Part shown: positions 34,796 through 44,477 of the stretch, piece by piece
Numbering within the stretch: the stretch's first letter is position 1
How the letters are laid out: each line of letters starts with the position of its first letter
NCBI RefSeq assembly: GCF_001637325.1
Contig: NZ_LRXL01000045.1
Span: forward strand, 124,001 to 188,000
Length of the DNA stretch: 64,000 nt
Direction: 5' to 3'
DNA from: Cochleicola gelatinilyticus
Lineage (GTDB): Bacteria > Bacteroidota > Bacteroidia > Flavobacteriales > Flavobacteriaceae
The notes under the pieces: generated by a model
Database searches by the model: none
Told to the model about the DNA's origin: nothing
Seen by the model: only the letters and a program-made list of their open reading frames with translations
Translations under genes and position numbers: made by a program

Positions 34796-36066
34796 ATAAA
34801 GAGACAGTAATATACTATAGTTGTTGGTTTCAAGAGTATTTTGGAGCTCAAGGAATGGACGCCGATCTTGCTATATTTCTGAACGTACTAATTAATTGTA
34901 TTTTACTGGTCATCGTTGTTCTAATTCTTGATTGGATTGCCAGACGTTTTTTAATTGAAGGTTTTAAAGCATTTAGTCAACGAACGGAAACTAAGTTCGA
35001 TGATTATTTAGTGCTGAGTAATTTTCCGAAGTATATCGCACACTTTTTACCTTTAACGGTAATTTGGTATATGGTGCCTATAATATTCTTAGAGTACCCC
35101 ATCCTAGAATCACTTATTCTTCAGACTATCGATATTTACGTGATAATTCTAGGGGTGCTAGTAGTTCGCAGTATTCTAAGAACTAGTAAAAATTATTTTG
35201 AGACTAAAGAAAAATATCACGATAAACCCTTGCAAAGTTATGTGCAGATATTAATGATCTTCTCTTGGGGAATCGCTGTTTTTTTAATCATTAACATTTT
35301 AACGGGATACTCGCTTGTAAGTTTAACAACGCTTGGAGCTGCTTCCGCAATTCTATTACTCATATTTAAAGACACTATACTCGGATTTGTAGCCAGTATA
35401 CAAGTGTCTGTTAATGATATTGTTAGACTTGGAGACTGGATCACTTTTAGTAAATTTGGAGCTGACGGATATGTTACTGAAATCAACTTAGCAACCGTTC
35501 GTGTTCAAAATTTCGACAATACTTTTACTACCATACCAACGTATAGTCTAATCGCAGATTCTTTTCAAAACTGGCGTGGTATGCAAGAATCTCCAGGTCG
35601 TAGAATAAAGCGAAGTATTTTTATTAAACAAACTTCTATAAAATTTTTAAGTGCTGAAGAATTAGAGGAATTAAAACATATTCAATTAATAGAGCCTTAT
35701 ATAGAACATCGTGAGCGAGAAGTAGACCGTTTTAATAAAGTAAAAGAGGCAAATAAGAAATTATTAATTAATGGTAGAAACCAAACAAACCTTGGCGTCT
35801 TTCGTCGTTATGCTGAGTCGTATTTAGTTGAAAATGAATTAATAAATCCCGATTTATTTTTAATGGTTCGTCACCTTGCTCCTACAGATAAAGGAATTCC
35901 GATAGAAATTTTCTGTTTTACGTACGATAAAAAATGGGAAAATTACGAACAAATTCAAGCTGATATATTCGATCACTTATTGGCAGCAGTTTCTTACTTC
36001 GGTTTAGAAGTCTTTGAGTTACCAACAGGAAAAGATTTTAGTTCGAAAATGCCACCCGAAGCATAG
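34792..36066 (+). CDS. large MscS-family channel (YbdG/MscM-like)
   Basis: A 424-residue mechanosensitive channel with five predicted membrane helices before the pore region (LTTLGAASAILLLIFKDTILG), a beta domain with VRLGDWITFSKFGADGYVTEI and a longer C-terminal cytoplasmic part rich in charged helices. The layout resembles E. coli YbdG (MscM), which responds to mild hypo-osmotic stress. It overlaps the DUF3817 gene by 4 bp. It is the third MscS-family gene within 11 kb and the most divergent of the three. Confidence 0.9.
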   Translation: MNKETVIYYSCWFQEYFGAQGMDADLAIFLNVLINCILLVIVVLILDWIARRFLIEGFKAFSQRTETKFDDYLVLSNFPKYIAHFLPLTVIWYMVPIIFLEYPILESLILQTIDIYVIILGVLVVRSILRTSKNYFETKEKYHDKPLQSYVQILMIFSWGIAVFLIINILTGYSLVSLTTLGAASAILLLIFKDTILGFVASIQVSVNDIVRLGDWITFSKFGADGYVTEINLATVRVQNFDNTFTTIPTYSLIADSFQNWRGMQESPGRRIKRSIFIKQTSIKFLSAEELEELKHIQLIEPYIEHREREVDRFNKVKEANKKLLINGRNQTNLGVFRRYAESYLVENELINPDLFLMVRHLAPTDKGIPIEIFCFTYDKKWENYEQIQADIFDHLLAAVSYFGLEVFELPTGKDFSSKMPPEA

Positions 36067-36119
36067 TACAATAAATTTAAAGTACCTTTAGCCTCCAACA
36101 GCAGAAAGATTCACAACCC

Positions 36120-37196
36120 ATGAACTTAAAAAATTTCCTCCAAATATTTGGAGCTATTGCCATTGTGCTCACCCTTGTTCCTCTTATAGCTATCGATTAT
36201 TGGTGGATTAGAATGTTCGATTTCCCTCACATTCAGTTAACGGTACTTACCTTCACTGCAATGATTACTTATTTTATGAGGTTCGATATTAAAAGCTGGC
36301 AAGATCACTTTTTTGCTTTTGCAATAATTGGTTGTTTTATCTTTCAATTTGTAAAAATATATCCTTACACTCCCTTTGCACCTTATGTTGTTTTAAACAG
36401 TACTCCCGAAAAATCTGAAAGAGATATATCGATATACACAGCAAATGTTTTTCAAGAAAACAAAGAGAAAGACGCGGTTATTGCAGATATTATAACCCGT
36501 GATCCCGATGTTTTATTGTTCCTTGAAACAAATAAAGATTGGCAAAACCATATCGAAAAGCATGTTTTAAAATCCTATCCATATACCATTTTAGAACCAC
36601 TTCCAAATACCTATGGGATGTTATTATATTCAAAGAAGAAACTAATCGATCCTAAAATAAAATATTTGGTCGATGATAGCATTCCGTCGTTTCATACCAA
36701 ATTATTACTCACTCCAACAGATACGGTACAGGTATATACCATTCACCCTACTCCTCCCATGCCACAACATAATCCGAGTTCATCCGACCGTGATGCAGAA
36801 ATGATGAAAATTGCAAATATGAGTAGAGCATCTAAGTTGCCAGTATTGGTGATTGGTGATTTTAACGATGTAGCTTGGTCTGCAACAACCTCATTATTTG
36901 AAAATGTTGGTGAATTATTAGACGTACGTAAAGGAAGAGGTTTTTACAACACATTTAATGCTAATAGTTTCTTATTACGCTGGCCTTTGGATCATATATT
37001 TGTTTCTTCTGAATTCCGCGTAATTCAAGTTACTCTAGGAAAAGATATACATTCGGATCACTTTCCAACCTTTACACATTTAAGTTTTGAACCTGAACTT
37101 GCATATTTGCAAAAACCACAGCCCCCTTCTGAAGCTGAATTACAAAGAGCAAAAGAACAGGCTTCTGGAGTTCGAAAATTAGAGTTGGACTTTTAA
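36120..37196 (+). CDS. membrane-anchored endonuclease/exonuclease/phosphatase family protein
   Basis: A 358-residue protein with three N-terminal membrane helices (residues 8-95) and a C-terminal EEP domain. EEP motifs are YTANVFQENK, PDVLLFLETNK (metal-binding Glu), VIGDFNDVAWS, WPLDHIFVS and SDHFPTFTHL (catalytic Asp and His). Such domains cleave phosphodiester or phosphomonoester bonds in nucleic acids or lipids; here the catalytic domain is most likely periplasmic. The substrate is unknown. It ends 2 bp from the convergent thioesterase gene. Confidence 0.87.
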   Translation: MNLKNFLQIFGAIAIVLTLVPLIAIDYWWIRMFDFPHIQLTVLTFTAMITYFMRFDIKSWQDHFFAFAIIGCFIFQFVKIYPYTPFAPYVVLNSTPEKSERDISIYTANVFQENKEKDAVIADIITRDPDVLLFLETNKDWQNHIEKHVLKSYPYTILEPLPNTYGMLLYSKKKLIDPKIKYLVDDSIPSFHTKLLLTPTDTVQVYTIHPTPPMPQHNPSSSDRDAEMMKIANMSRASKLPVLVIGDFNDVAWSATTSLFENVGELLDVRKGRGFYNTFNANSFLLRWPLDHIFVSSEFRVIQVTLGKDIHSDHFPTFTHLSFEPELAYLQKPQPPSEAELQRAKEQASGVRKLELDF

Positions 37197-37198
37197 TT

Positions 37199-37585
37199 TT
37201 ATTCGAGACGATCCTTTACAAATTCAATCTGAGTTTTTCCATGAGGCTTAGGAGATCCATTTTCGTCTAGGCTTACCATAATAATCGTATCGATTGTGAT
37301 AATTACTTCACGAGTCATTTTATTTCTTACCTCACAAGCAAGTGTTAGTGATGTTTTTCCAAATTTCTTAGCTTCTAATCCTATCTCTATAATATCTCCC
37401 TTCGTAGCAGAACTTCGAAAATTAATCTCACTCATATATTTAGTAACTGTTTTTGGATTCTCTAACTGAATAATAGCATAGAGTGCTGCCTCTTCATCGA
37501 TCCATTCGAGCAAACGTCCTCCAAAGAGTGTTTCATTGGGATTGAGGTCTTGTGGTTTAATCCATTTACGAGTATGAAAATTCAT
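37199..37585 (-). CDS. acyl-CoA thioesterase (hotdog fold, YciA-like)
   Basis: A 128-residue single hotdog domain. NPNETLFGGRLLEWIDEEAA matches the active-site region of the YciA/BFIT type acyl-CoA hydrolases (N, GG and the D/E residues), and FRSSATKGDIIEI follows as the second conserved block. It hydrolyses acyl-CoA to free acid and CoA. Its start overlaps the stop of the upstream DUF72 gene (TAATG), so the two are co-translated. Confidence 0.85.
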   Translation of the reverse strand: MNFHTRKWIKPQDLNPNETLFGGRLLEWIDEEAALYAIIQLENPKTVTKYMSEINFRSSATKGDIIEIGLEAKKFGKTSLTLACEVRNKMTREVIITIDTIIMVSLDENGSPKPHGKTQIEFVKDRLE

Positions 37586-38472
37586 TAATATAAAGTTTTA
37601 GGGTTATCCATTCCTGGAATATGCAGGTTGGTGCCAAATCGTTCGTTAGCTTTTTTTATAAAATGTGCCGAAAGTAACGGTGAGGCCTTTTCGAGATTTT
37701 GATGTACAAAAAAATAGATATGCTGTAAGCCTTGTGATATCCATTCTTCCAATCGATCGATCCAATCGTCGAGGCGCGTATAATCTGATTCATGATTCGC
37801 ACCATTATACCTTATAAATGCAGCATTATTAGTCATTCGCATATGCAACAAATCTCTTCTTCCCGCACTATCTACAAGAATATTTGAAGCATCATAACGT
37901 TCTAAAATATCGTAGAGTTCATTTGCGACTACTGGGTCGTTAAACCAATCTGTATGGCGAAATTCGATTGCAATGCGAATATCTTTAGGAATGGCTTCAA
38001 AAAAAGGTACTAAACGTTCCATGTTTTTAGGTCCGAAATTATTATGCATTTGTACAAAAGGCATTTCGAGTTTTTCTTTAAGGTTTGAAGCATTCAGTAA
38101 ATATTCATTTAAATATGCTTCAAAATCATTTAAGCGTTTCCAATGTGTAACTCCTTGAAACACCTTAGGGAAAAATCTAAAATCTGCCGGAGTCTTGTCG
38201 TACCAACCTGTAAAAGTTTCAGGAGAAAAAATTCTGTAAAAAGTAGCATTCAATTCAATACTATTAAATTGCGTAGCATAATAGGTGAGCTCATCTTTAG
38301 TGCCTCTTGGATAAAACCCTTTTAAATCGGCTCTATTCCATTTAGCGCACCCCACATATAAATTAGGTACCGATGCTACCTTTTCTTTAGCAAGAACATT
38401 TTTTGTTTCAGGGTGATCTTCTGGTAAGGTGAAATCAATTAATGACGGATCGTCAACTTTTCCAAACTTCAT
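37585..38472 (-). CDS. DUF72 family protein (YecE-like)
   Basis: A 295-residue protein of the DUF72 TIM-barrel family. Marks include LYVGCAKWNRADLKGFYP, QFNSIELNATFYRI, FVQMHNNFGP, IAIEFRHTDWF and the C-terminal IYFFVHQN. Homologs have no established activity, though a structural kinship with endonuclease IV-like barrels has been noted. The ATG at 38472 is preferred to a TTG 6 nt upstream. It shares one base with the thioesterase gene. Confidence 0.87.
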   Translation of the reverse strand: MKFGKVDDPSLIDFTLPEDHPETKNVLAKEKVASVPNLYVGCAKWNRADLKGFYPRGTKDELTYYATQFNSIELNATFYRIFSPETFTGWYDKTPADFRFFPKVFQGVTHWKRLNDFEAYLNEYLLNASNLKEKLEMPFVQMHNNFGPKNMERLVPFFEAIPKDIRIAIEFRHTDWFNDPVVANELYDILERYDASNILVDSAGRRDLLHMRMTNNAAFIRYNGANHESDYTRLDDWIDRLEEWISQGLQHIYFFVHQNLEKASPLLSAHFIKKANERFGTNLHIPGMDNPKTLY

Positions 38473-38593
38473 AAACAATGCATTTTATGTAAAGATATTC
38501 ATTTCAGAAGTTTGCTTTAATTTTTTTTTAGGTAGATGTAACAATATTTACAGAACTTAGACTTATTTTTACGTAAACCATTAAAACTAAACT

Positions 38594-39325
38594 ATGAAAA
38601 TTTTTAAATCGTTATTAATAGCGTTGCTTTTAGCAGTAATTACACCGGTATCTGCACAGACAGCTGATGAGATTATAGCAAATTATTTTGAGAATACAGG
38701 TGGTGAAGAAGCCTGGAATAAGTTGGAAGGAATTAAAATTATTGCTTCGGCAAATGCACAAGGAATGGATATTCCTGTAGAAGTGTATCAATTAAAAGAT
38801 GGAAGCCAATTGGTGAAGATTAACTTTCAGGGACAAGATATTACACAAATTGCTTACGATGGTGAAACAATGTGGACTACAAACTTTATGACCATGCAAC
38901 CTGAAAAGAGTGATGCAGAGACTACTGCTAATATGAAAACTAAAGCAAATGATTTTCCTTCTCCGTTCTTAAACTATAAAGAAAAAGGATTCGATGTTGA
39001 ATTAGTAGGAAATGAAACTATTGAAGGTACAGACACTTTTAAAATAAAATTAACTCAGAAACCAGTTATGGTAGACGGAAAAGAACAGCCTAATGTTTCT
39101 TTTTATTATTTCGATACCGAAAACTTTGTGCCTATCGCTTCTGAAGCAGAGATCCCATCTGGGCCAATGAAGGGACAAATGTCAAAGTCAACCATGAGTG
39201 ATTATCAAGAAGTAGATGGACTTTATTTTCCGTTCGATATGGGAATGGCAGGACAAAATGTGATTGTAAAAGAGATTGTTATTAATCCGGAAGTAGACAA
39301 AACTATGTTTGCTTTTCCAAACTAA
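38594..39325 (+). CDS. exported LolA-like outer-membrane lipoprotein-sorting type protein
   Basis: A 243-residue exported protein with a clear signal peptide ending at PVSAQ. The mature part starts TADEIIANYFENTGGEEAW and is rich in antiparallel beta strands, as in LolA/LolB-like folds that bind lipid or acyl chains; VYQLKDGSQLVKINFQG and DGETMWTTNF are of the type seen in this family in Bacteroidetes. It could carry lipoproteins or another lipid across the periplasm. A terminator follows, so it is separate from the next gene. Confidence 0.7.
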   Translation: MKIFKSLLIALLLAVITPVSAQTADEIIANYFENTGGEEAWNKLEGIKIIASANAQGMDIPVEVYQLKDGSQLVKINFQGQDITQIAYDGETMWTTNFMTMQPEKSDAETTANMKTKANDFPSPFLNYKEKGFDVELVGNETIEGTDTFKIKLTQKPVMVDGKEQPNVSFYYFDTENFVPIASEAEIPSGPMKGQMSKSTMSDYQEVDGLYFPFDMGMAGQNVIVKEIVINPEVDKTMFAFPN

Positions 39326-39345
39326 TATGATCTTTTAATTTATTT

Positions 39346-39375
39346 AAATCCTCGTTTATTCGGGGATTTTTTCTT
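39346..39375 (+). terminator. rho-independent terminator
   Basis: AAATCCTCG and CGGGGATTT pair (one G-T) around a 6-base loop, followed by TTTTTTC. Confidence 0.8.
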
Positions 39376-39398
39376 TCAACTAACCAACACGAATTACA

Positions 39399-42300
39399 AT
39401 GAAAAAACTACTCTTATTCACTACCATACTCCTTCTATTGCCAATAACGCTTTCGGCACAAGAGGTTGCCCTTAAAGGAAAAGAATTGTTTGGGGATATG
39501 CAAGCACGGCATATAGGCCCTGCATTAATGAGCGGACGAATTAACGACTTAGAAAATCATCCTACTAATCCAAGAATTCTATATGCTGGAACAGCTGGCG
39601 GAGGTGTCTGGAAATCGGGTGATGGTGGTGCGACCTTTTCCCCTATTTTCGATGATCATGCACAATCCATAGGAGTGGTAACATTAGACCCTAAAAAACC
39701 TGATGAAGTAATTTGGGTAGGAACTGGAGAAACATGGACTCGCAATTCTGTTTCCATAGGTGATGGTTTGTTTAAGTCTACCGATGGCGGTAGTAACTGG
39801 AAGGAGATTGAAGGGTTTGAACATAGCGAACGTATTGCCTCTATCGTTATTAATCCTAAAAATACTAATGAAATGTACGTTGGTGTTTTAGGAGCTTTAT
39901 GGAGTGATAGTGAAGATCGTGGAGTTTATAAATCTGCCGATGGCGGAAATACATGGAACAAGATTTTATATGTAGGTCCTTCAACAGGTGCTGCAGATGT
40001 GATTATGGATCCAACAAACCCGAATGTATTGTACGCATCTATGTGGCAATTTAGAAGAACAGGTTGGGGGTTTAACTCTGGAGGAACTAACAGCGCGCTA
40101 TACAAATCGACAGACAGCGGTGCAACTTGGAACAAAATTCATAATGGGTTTCCTGCTGGGAAATTGGGCCGTATCGCTGTAGCCGTAGCACCCAGTGATG
40201 GAAATTTTCTTTACGCAGTGTTAGAAACCGAAGAAAAGGATAAAAATGGACTGTGGAAATCTACCAATGCAGGACAAAATTGGGAACACCTCAATAACGA
40301 TTTTGGACTGACCGTCCGTCCATTTTATTTTTCCCGAATAACTATCGACCCAAAAAACCCAGATATTGTTGTAAAAGGAGGACTTAATGGATCTATTAGT
40401 CGTGATGGAGGAAACACTTTTAAATCGTTAGGGCAAATGCATAGTGACATTCATGATATTACATTTGCAATTAATAATAGCGACATTATTTATTCAGGGA
40501 CCGATGGTGGTGTTTATCGTTCATGGAATGGTGGTACTACTTTCGAGATCGTTGAAAACTTACCCATTTCCCAATTTTATCATATTAGTACCGATAATGA
40601 AACCCCTTATAATGTCTATGGAGGCCTACAAGACAATGGTTCTTGGTGGGGACCTTCTTCCTCTCCAAATGGTGTTGAAGCAAGAGATTGGAACAGTGTT
40701 GGTGCGGGCGATGGATTTAGAGTATTAAAACATCCAACAAAAAAGATTATTTATTCTGAAATGCAGGGAGCTGAAAATGTATGGAGGTACGATGTAGAGA
40801 AAAATCGAACAAAGACCATACAACCCTTAAAAAATGAGGGTGATGCAGATTTACGTTTTAATTGGAACGCCCCTATGGCAGTAAGTGCGCATGCACCCGA
40901 TAGATTTTATATGGGAAGCCAATATCTACATCGCTCAGAAGACATGGGAGATAACTGGACAATTATTTCTCCAGATTTAACTACCAATGATGCTTCAAAA
41001 CAAGATCAATCGAAATCGGGTGGGCTTTCCGTAGATAATAGCGGAGCTGAAAATCACACCACTATATTCACAATTGCAGAATCTCCATTAGACGAAAATG
41101 TAATCTGGGTAGGAACCGATGACGGGAATGTTCAGGTAACTACAAACGGAGGAAAAGATTGGAAGAATGTAACTGCAAACCTTACAGGTATTCCAAAAAA
41201 CACATGGGTGTACCATATTGAAGCAAGTGTTCATGGAAAAGGAACTGCCTATGCGGTATTTGAAGGACATACTAGCGGGGATATGAAGCCATATGCCTTA
41301 AAAACAACAGACTACGGAGAAACATGGAATTCAATTATTTCTGAAGATATTCAAGAAAATGCATTTGTACGTAACATACAGGAAGATTATATAAATGAAG
41401 ACCTGCTATTTTTAGGAACCGAATTAGGATTATATGTAACTATCAACGGAGGAAAAACATGGTCTCACTTCACCAATAATATGCCCCCAGTTGCTGTACA
41501 TTATATCGATCTTCAGAAAGCTACTAACGATATTGTTATGGGAACACACGGTCGTGGAGTAATAATTATCGATGATATAAGTCCGTTGCGAGAACTAGAT
41601 CAAGAAGTACTTTCTAAAGATGTACATTTCTTTCAGAATCAACCTTTCACAATGGTTGAAGAAAGTGGTTTCGGAGGAAACTTCGGAGCTGAAACTCAAT
41701 TTGTAGGAAACAATAAAAGCTCTGCGGCACGTATTGTTTACTATCTTAAAAAAAGGCATACCTTCGGAAAGATGTCGATGGAATTACAAGATATGGATGG
41801 AAATAAAGTTTCAAATTTAAATGCTGGGAAATCGAAAGGAATCAATGTTGTAAATTGGAATTACACTACAACAAATCCTAAAATGGCTGAAGCCAAAACA
41901 GTTTCTTTTGGAGGATTTGTTTCTCCTCGAGTCCCTGCTGGTAAATACAAAGTAGTTCTTACAAAAGGAAAAGATACCTACGAACATGTTATCGAAACAA
42001 CTTACGACACCAATTCGCTAGCAACCCTAGCAGAAAGGAAAGAACAGGAAAAATTAACCAAAACACTTTTCGACATGGTAGAAGACTTGGCATATATGGT
42101 ATATGAAATTAATACCCTACAAGATAAAGCTACTGAAGTTATCGAAAAGCATCCTAAAGGTAAGAAAGAAGCACAATCCCTATTTAATGCCTTAGAAACA
42201 CTTCGGAAAGATTTAGTAGTGACCACTGGAGATAATTATGTCGCTTCTGCTGAAAATGAATTACGTGAAGAAATGGGAGAATTGTATAGTAATGTGGCAA

Positions 42301-42491
42301 CTAGTTACGATCGTGTGTCAGGATCTCAAAAGCAAAATTTAAAACGTATCACTTCTCAGTTTGAAGCTGAAAAAGCTAAGTATGAAGCTATTACTAAAAA
42401 AGAAGTCGTTAAATTCTATAAATTTTTAGACAAAAATGATATTCCAAAACCCGAAATTAAAACAAAAGATGCGTTTCTAGATAGAGAATAA
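39399..42491 (+). CDS. exported BNR-repeat/sortilin-like (VPS10) protein
   Basis: A 1030-residue secreted protein. After a signal peptide (LSAQ) there is a long beta-propeller region with many Asp-box/BNR repeats such as SGDGGATFSPI, STDGGSNWKEI, SADGGNTWNKI, STDSGATWNKI and TTNGGKDWKNV. From about residue 750 the repeats stop and the last 170 residues are charged and helical. In Bacteroidetes such proteins are often labelled glycosyl hydrolase, but no catalytic residues for that are evident; sortilin/VPS10-like binding of peptides is equally plausible. It is a single-gene unit with a strong terminator. Confidence 0.85.
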   Translation: MKKLLLFTTILLLLPITLSAQEVALKGKELFGDMQARHIGPALMSGRINDLENHPTNPRILYAGTAGGGVWKSGDGGATFSPIFDDHAQSIGVVTLDPKKPDEVIWVGTGETWTRNSVSIGDGLFKSTDGGSNWKEIEGFEHSERIASIVINPKNTNEMYVGVLGALWSDSEDRGVYKSADGGNTWNKILYVGPSTGAADVIMDPTNPNVLYASMWQFRRTGWGFNSGGTNSALYKSTDSGATWNKIHNGFPAGKLGRIAVAVAPSDGNFLYAVLETEEKDKNGLWKSTNAGQNWEHLNNDFGLTVRPFYFSRITIDPKNPDIVVKGGLNGSISRDGGNTFKSLGQMHSDIHDITFAINNSDIIYSGTDGGVYRSWNGGTTFEIVENLPISQFYHISTDNETPYNVYGGLQDNGSWWGPSSSPNGVEARDWNSVGAGDGFRVLKHPTKKIIYSEMQGAENVWRYDVEKNRTKTIQPLKNEGDADLRFNWNAPMAVSAHAPDRFYMGSQYLHRSEDMGDNWTIISPDLTTNDASKQDQSKSGGLSVDNSGAENHTTIFTIAESPLDENVIWVGTDDGNVQVTTNGGKDWKNVTANLTGIPKNTWVYHIEASVHGKGTAYAVFEGHTSGDMKPYALKTTDYGETWNSIISEDIQENAFVRNIQEDYINEDLLFLGTELGLYVTINGGKTWSHFTNNMPPVAVHYIDLQKATNDIVMGTHGRGVIIIDDISPLRELDQEVLSKDVHFFQNQPFTMVEESGFGGNFGAETQFVGNNKSSAARIVYYLKKRHTFGKMSMELQDMDGNKVSNLNAGKSKGINVVNWNYTTTNPKMAEAKTVSFGGFVSPRVPAGKYKVVLTKGKDTYEHVIETTYDTNSLATLAERKEQEKLTKTLFDMVEDLAYMVYEINTLQDKATEVIEKHPKGKKEAQSLFNALETLRKDLVVTTGDNYVASAENELREEMGELYSNVATSYDRVSGSQKQNLKRITSQFEAEKAKYEAITKKEVVKFYKFLDKNDIPKPEIKTKDAFLDRE

Positions 42492-42504
42492 AAAAATAAA
42501 TTGT

Positions 42505-42538
42505 AAAAAATCGCTTCATTTCTGAAGCGATTTTTTTT
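42505..42538. terminator. bidirectional rho-independent terminator
   Basis: AAAAAATCGCTTC and GAAGCGATTTTTTTT form a long stem around a 6-base loop, with A- and T-tracts outside. It separates the convergent BNR protein and dehydrogenase genes. Confidence 0.9.
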
Positions 42539-42550
42539 CTTTAAACTCGT

Positions 42551-43912
42551 TTATTTATTAATATAAATTGTTTTACGATTCATAAATTCGCGAATACCGT
42601 GCTGACTTAATTCTCTTCCATAGCCACTATCTTTAATACCTCCAAAAGGTAATCTAGGATCACTTTTTACGAGTTCATTAATAAATACCGCGCCTTCATC
42701 GAAACGATATGCCATTTTCTCAGCGGCATCGATATCTTTAGTGAAAATAGAAACTCCCAAGCCAAATTTAGAGTTATTTGAAAGCTCGATAGCCTCATCT
42801 GCATCTTTAAATGTGGTAATTGATAGTGCAGGCCCAAAAGTTTCTTCATTAAAAACAGGCATTTTTGGTGTCACTCCACTAACTATCGTGGGTTCAAAAT
42901 ATGCATTTTGTCGTTTTCCGCCCAGTTCTAATTTAGCGCCTGCCTTTACCGAAGCCTTTACTTGCTCTTCAATGTCTTTTGCCAGATCTTCACGCGCTAA
43001 TGTTCCAATATACGTAGCTTCATCACTTGGATCACCGCTTTTTAATTCCCTGACTTTCTTCACGAGAATTTCTGTGAATTCTTTTGCTATAGATTCAGCC
43101 ACCAATAATCGTTTTCCAGCAATACAACTCTGCCCTGTGTTTTGGTAGCGTGCTTGAACACAAATATCTACCGTAGTTTCCATATCGCAATCTTCCATCA
43201 CCACTAAAGCATTATTTCCTCCTAATTCTAAAACAGTTTTTTTAATATTTTCTCCCGCAACAGCTGCAACAGCAGAACCAGCAGGCCCGCTTCCCGTAAG
43301 AGTAACAGCTTTAATTATCGGATTTTCAATAATTTCTTCAATTTTGTCGCTTCCAACTAAAAGCGTTGTAAAGCAATTTTTTGGAAATCCGGCACGTTGA
43401 AATACTTTTTCTATAAGCAGAGCACTACCAAACACGTTAGAAGCATGTTTTAAAACCCCTATATTACCCGCCATAAGTGCTGGGGCTGCAAAACGAAAAA
43501 CCTGCCAAAATGGATAATTCCATGGCATTACTGCAAGTACAACACCCATGGGTTCGTAACTCACATAACTTTTGTGGGCATCGGTCTTAATTATTTCGTT
43601 AGCAGTTTGTTTTTCAGCCTGGTCTGCGTAATATTCACATACCCAAGCACATTTTTCAACTTCCGAAATAGCTTGAGTAATTGGTTTCCCAACTTCTTCG
43701 GAAATTGTTTTTGCATACTCCTCTGTGTTTTTTTTTAGTTCTGAAGCTGCTGCAATCATTAATTTTTTTCGGGCTGCAAATGAGGTTTCTCTCCAAGAGT
43801 AAAAACGTTCATCTGCTTTTTCAAGAAGTTCGGTTATTTCTTTCTTAGTATGGGTTTTATACGTGGCAATGGTTTCACCTGTATATGGGTTGGTGGAAGT
43901 TACAGTACTCAT
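42551..43912 (-). CDS. NAD(P)-dependent succinate-semialdehyde dehydrogenase family
   Basis: A 453-residue aldehyde dehydrogenase, close to the compact succinate-semialdehyde dehydrogenases (Sad/GabD). The start STNPYTGETIATYKTH, MPWNYPFWQVFRFAAPALM, LTGSGPAG, the catalytic Glu in LELGGNNALVV, and the catalytic Cys in NTGQSCIAGKR are all present, as is the C-terminal RLPFGGIKDSGYGRELS. It oxidises succinate semialdehyde or a similar short aldehyde. No transaminase (gabT) gene is next to it. Confidence 0.92.
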   Translation of the reverse strand: MSTVTSTNPYTGETIATYKTHTKKEITELLEKADERFYSWRETSFAARKKLMIAAASELKKNTEEYAKTISEEVGKPITQAISEVEKCAWVCEYYADQAEKQTANEIIKTDAHKSYVSYEPMGVVLAVMPWNYPFWQVFRFAAPALMAGNIGVLKHASNVFGSALLIEKVFQRAGFPKNCFTTLLVGSDKIEEIIENPIIKAVTLTGSGPAGSAVAAVAGENIKKTVLELGGNNALVVMEDCDMETTVDICVQARYQNTGQSCIAGKRLLVAESIAKEFTEILVKKVRELKSGDPSDEATYIGTLAREDLAKDIEEQVKASVKAGAKLELGGKRQNAYFEPTIVSGVTPKMPVFNEETFGPALSITTFKDADEAIELSNNSKFGLGVSIFTKDIDAAEKMAYRFDEGAVFINELVKSDPRLPFGGIKDSGYGRELSQHGIREFMNRKTIYINK

Positions 43913-44069
43913 TTTTATTTTTAAATGTATTGAAAACCCTTTAAAACAGGGAGGTGATTAAGACTACTTTAACGTGTAAATTGTTGACAAGGTAGTTTAT
44001 AACTTATAGCCATTTGCTTCAGAAAGGCGATGACATTTCCTACTTTTAAGTAAACACAAAGAAACCATT

Positions 44070-44477
44070 ATGGACCTACGTGAAACTGTTCTTATACAAA
44101 TTCGACCTGAAATACCTTCCGCTAAAGTTAACGACGCCATGTCTGTAGACGAAATTTTTCAGAATAAAACCTTGCGACCTATCACTAAATTACAAAACGA
44201 TTTATTGGTGGCAGTTTTCAGAAATTACATTAGAAAACATAAAAACGTTTTTCATAACCTTACTATAGAAAAACGTTTAGATTATATAGAAAATGCAATT
44301 CATAAGGATATGAAATTTAGAAATTCGTTGAAAGGAATTATTATTGGACAATTCACTTTAGAAGAATACGAGACTTACATTCAAAACTCGTCTGCTTTAA
44401 ACAAACGAATGATGAATATTGTGAAAGAGCGTATTAAAAGCAACATCCAGTTATTAGAATACGAGTACGCGCATTAG
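44070..44477 (+). CDS. conserved-looking hypothetical protein
   Basis: A 135-residue, mainly helical cytoplasmic protein (MDLRETVLIQIRPEIPSAKV; LRPITKLQNDLLVAVFRNYI; LKGIIIGQFTLEEYETYI). There is no signal or membrane segment. I believe this type is common in flavobacteria and is sometimes mislabelled glyoxalase, but I see no metal ligands supporting that. Its 3' end overlaps the convergent DUF3307 gene by 24 bp. Confidence 0.65.
   Translation: MDLRETVLIQIRPEIPSAKVNDAMSVDEIFQNKTLRPITKLQNDLLVAVFRNYIRKHKNVFHNLTIEKRLDYIENAIHKDMKFRNSLKGIIIGQFTLEEYETYIQNSSALNKRMMNIVKERIKSNIQLLEYEYAH

Noticed and set aside
39399-42491. Glycosyl hydrolase
   Set aside because: Only Asp-box/BNR repeats are visible; no sialidase-type catalytic Arg triad or Tyr/Glu pair could be identified.
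42741-43148. 135-codon frame on the plus strand
   Set aside because: It lies wholly antisense within the aldehyde dehydrogenase gene, which is full length and intact.
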